Source: CAVWCQ01 sp963753545
Lineage (GTDB): Bacteria; Chloroflexota; Anaerolineae; Aggregatilineales; Aggregatilineaceae
Length of the DNA stretch: 64,000 nucleotides
NCBI GenBank assembly: GCA_963753545.1
Contig: CAVWCQ010000001.1
Coordinates: forward strand, 62,001-126,000
Direction of reading: 5' to 3'
Each line of letters begins with the position of its first letter. Position 1 is the stretch's first letter. The notes under the pieces are model-generated. The model did no database searches and was not told the DNA's origin. It saw nothing but the letters and a program-made list of their open reading frames with translations. The position numbers and the translations under genes are program-made. This document shows positions 62,178-64,000 of this stretch, piece after piece.

Positions 62178-64000
62178 ATGCTTAAGAATCGCAGCATCAA
62201 CGTGGGACTTACCGCCTATATACCTGAAGATCGTCGTTATGCGCTCAGTATGGGAATCCCGCTGCCTGAACGTTCTACCGGAGCAGCATTGTTTGCCGAT
62301 ATATCCGGTTTTACGCCCCTGGCTAAATCGCTGGCCGAAGAATTAGGTCCGCAGCGTGGAGCAGAAGAACTCGTTCTCCAGTTGAACAATATTTATGGGG
62401 CGCTGATCGGAGAAATACAGCGCTTCCGTGGCAGCGTGATCGGATTCAGCGGAGATGCGATCACCTGCTGGCTGGATGGCGATAACGGGTTGCGGGCGGC
62501 GGCTTCGGCATTGGCTATGCAGGAAAAAATGCGCCAGAGTGGCACTATTACCACCCCTGGCGGAAGCGTGATATCGCTGTCGATCAAGGTGGCAATTGCC
62601 AGCGGCCCGATCCGCCGTTTGCTGCCCGGCAACCCTCAGGTTCAGATTCAGGATGTGTTGGCGGGTCGCACACTAGAGAAAATGGCCGCTGCGGAGCATC
62701 AGGCGCAGAAGGGTGAAATCGTTGTTACCGAAGCGGTTGCCCAGGCGCTGGATGGACAGGTAGTGATCGCCGATTGGCGAGAAGAGGACGGCGAACGTTA
62801 TGCTGTGCTCACTGGCTTGCTTGTGCCGGTTGTCGATGATCCCTGGCCCGATTTTCACATCGACTCATTATCAGATGCCGAGGTGCGCTCCTGGCTGCTG
62901 CCCCCTGTTTATGAATGGCTAAGCCGGGGACAGAGTGAGTTTTTGGCGGAATTGCGCCCCGCTGTATCTCTCTTTCTCAAGTTTACCGGCATTGATTACG
63001 ATGACGATCCCGCCGCTGGGGAAAAGCTGGATGCGTTTATCTGCTGGGCGCAAAGCGTTCTCGCCCACTACGAAGGCTCCATCATCCAGCTCACCATTGG
63101 CGATAAAGGCAACTATCTCTACGCTGCTTTTGGCGCGCCTGTTGCTCATGCCGATGATTCCGTGCGCGCGGTAGGAGCGGCCTGGGTATTGCGCCACCCT
63201 CCGAGCCATCTGGACTATATCCAGGGGATTCAGATCGGCGTAGCACGGGGACGGATGTTCGCTGGAGCTTACGGCAGCGAGAGCCGCCGGACTTATGGCG
63301 TGATCGGTGACAAGACGAACCTGGCAGCGCGATTGATGGGAGTCGCTGCAGCCGGGGCAAATTCGCTGCGATTATGAAGTCTACAACACAGCCCGCTCGC
63401 GTTGGTCCTTTGAAACGCTGTCCTCGGTCCGAGTCAAGGGAAAAGCAGGGCTGGTCCGCGTGTATGAGCCAGCGGGAGAGGTTGCTCAGGACTGGGAAGG
63501 CAGCCAGCTAACACTCATTGGCCGCCGGGCCGAACTGAGCCGCTTGGAAGCCGATTTGGTGGCCGTGGAAAAGGGCCTGTGCCGGATTGTACTTCTGGAA
63601 GGTGAGGCTGGTATTGGCAAAACGCGCCTGGTTGCCGAACTGCTTCGCTTGGCTCGTGAGCATGGTATATCAGGGCTGGTCGGCGCGGGCCAGAGCATCG
63701 AACAGCAAACGCCATACCGTGCCTGGCGCGACCTGGTCACAGCTTACTTTGGGTTGGGCAAGATTGTCGATCAGGAGGAGCGGAAGGCGCGCATCACCAA
63801 TCTAGTGAGCGATGTTGCCCCTGATGAACTGCCCCGGTTGCCTCTGCTCAACGACATTCTCGCGGTGGGCTTGCCGGATACGGAGCTGACTGCCACGCTC
63901 GATCCCGCTCAGCGCCAGCAGAGCCTCGTCATTTTGCTGGTTCATCTGTTGAGAACCTGGACGGCGGAACGCCCCCTCCTGCTCATCCTGGAGGATGCTC
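62178..64000 (+). CDS. Soluble adenylyl-cyclase-like protein (two cyclase domains plus AAA ATPase), frameshifted and cut by window end
   Basis: Two class III cyclase homology domains are followed by an NTPase. Domain 1 has LFADISGFTPLAKSLAEELG with metal Asp41 and FSGDAITCWLD with Asp93. Domain 2 lacks the first Asp (KFTGID) but keeps TIGDKGNYLYAAFGAP and YGVIGDKTNLAARL with the transition-state Asn and Arg. The frame shifts at an extra base in G4 (63354-63357) and goes on as QIRCDYEVYNTARSRWSFE, then IVLLEGEAGIGKTRLVAEL (Walker A) and LLLILEDA at the window end. The tandem cyclase plus NTPase order is that of soluble adenylyl cyclase (sAC). It likely makes cAMP; TPR repeats are expected beyond 64000. 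Confidence 0.82.

Overview
The window looks like a chromosomal segment of a Chloroflexota (Anaerolineae-like) bacterium, probably from an environmental or metagenome assembly. This is inferred from gene content (LysW-dependent lysine synthesis, BcsB-like protein with SH3-like repeats, a PurO-type IMP cyclohydrolase, ECF sigma/anti-sigma pair, many hybrid kinases, soluble-adenylyl-cyclase-like protein) and the moderately GC-rich sequence. No rRNA, tRNA, CRISPR array, integrase or transposase was recognised.

Layout. 1-9.2 kb: exopolysaccharide or cell-envelope operon (BcsB-like protein, DUF4091/GH123-like protein, two GT4 glycosyltransferases, polysaccharide deacetylase). 9.2-17.4 kb: mixed single genes (SRPBCC protein, PurO-like cyclohydrolase, PadR regulator divergent from a GH43-like secreted protein, two membrane proteins, a methyltransferase-like protein, a LuxR-type ATPase regulator). 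17.5-19.3 kb: nirK with a DUF2249 partner behind a perfect FNR/DNR box. 19.3-28.5 kb: a ten-gene alpha-aminoadipate lysine operon on the minus strand (lysW-X-Y-Z-J, homocitrate synthase, homoaconitase large and small subunits, homoisocitrate dehydrogenase, lysK), preceded by a promoter, a short leader peptide with three consecutive Lys codons and an intrinsic terminator, which together read as a transcription attenuator. 28.5-30.2 kb: two-component pair. 30.3-41.4 kb: sugar sensing and uptake locus (a protein made of two sugar-binding domains, a large hybrid kinase, a third sugar-binding protein, permease, ATPase, D-lyxose isomerase, a second kinase and a receiver protein). 41.4-43 kb: MhqD/MhqO-like pair. 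43.2-44.9 kb: ABC-2 type exporter. 44.9-52.5 kb: minus-strand operon with an FAD oxidoreductase, a GAF-PP2C-HATPase phosphatase, a STAS protein, an internally duplicated unknown protein and two kinase-less membrane sensors. 52.5-53.56 kb: AT-rich intergenic region with repeats. 53.56-60.6 kb: anti-sigma/ECF sigma pair, a metal-ligand-less Cu/Zn-SOD-like protein, and two cyclic-nucleotide-binding proteins (one HD-like, one transporter-HEAT fusion). 60.9-64 kb: a secreted protein, an HD hydrolase and a soluble-adenylyl-cyclase-like protein running off the end.

Caution for the reader: about thirteen single-base shifts break otherwise well-conserved genes, most of them at short homopolymers. They are listed gene by gene. 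The simplest explanation is uncorrected long-read indel error rather than gene decay, so the affected genes are described as whole genes with the position of each shift.
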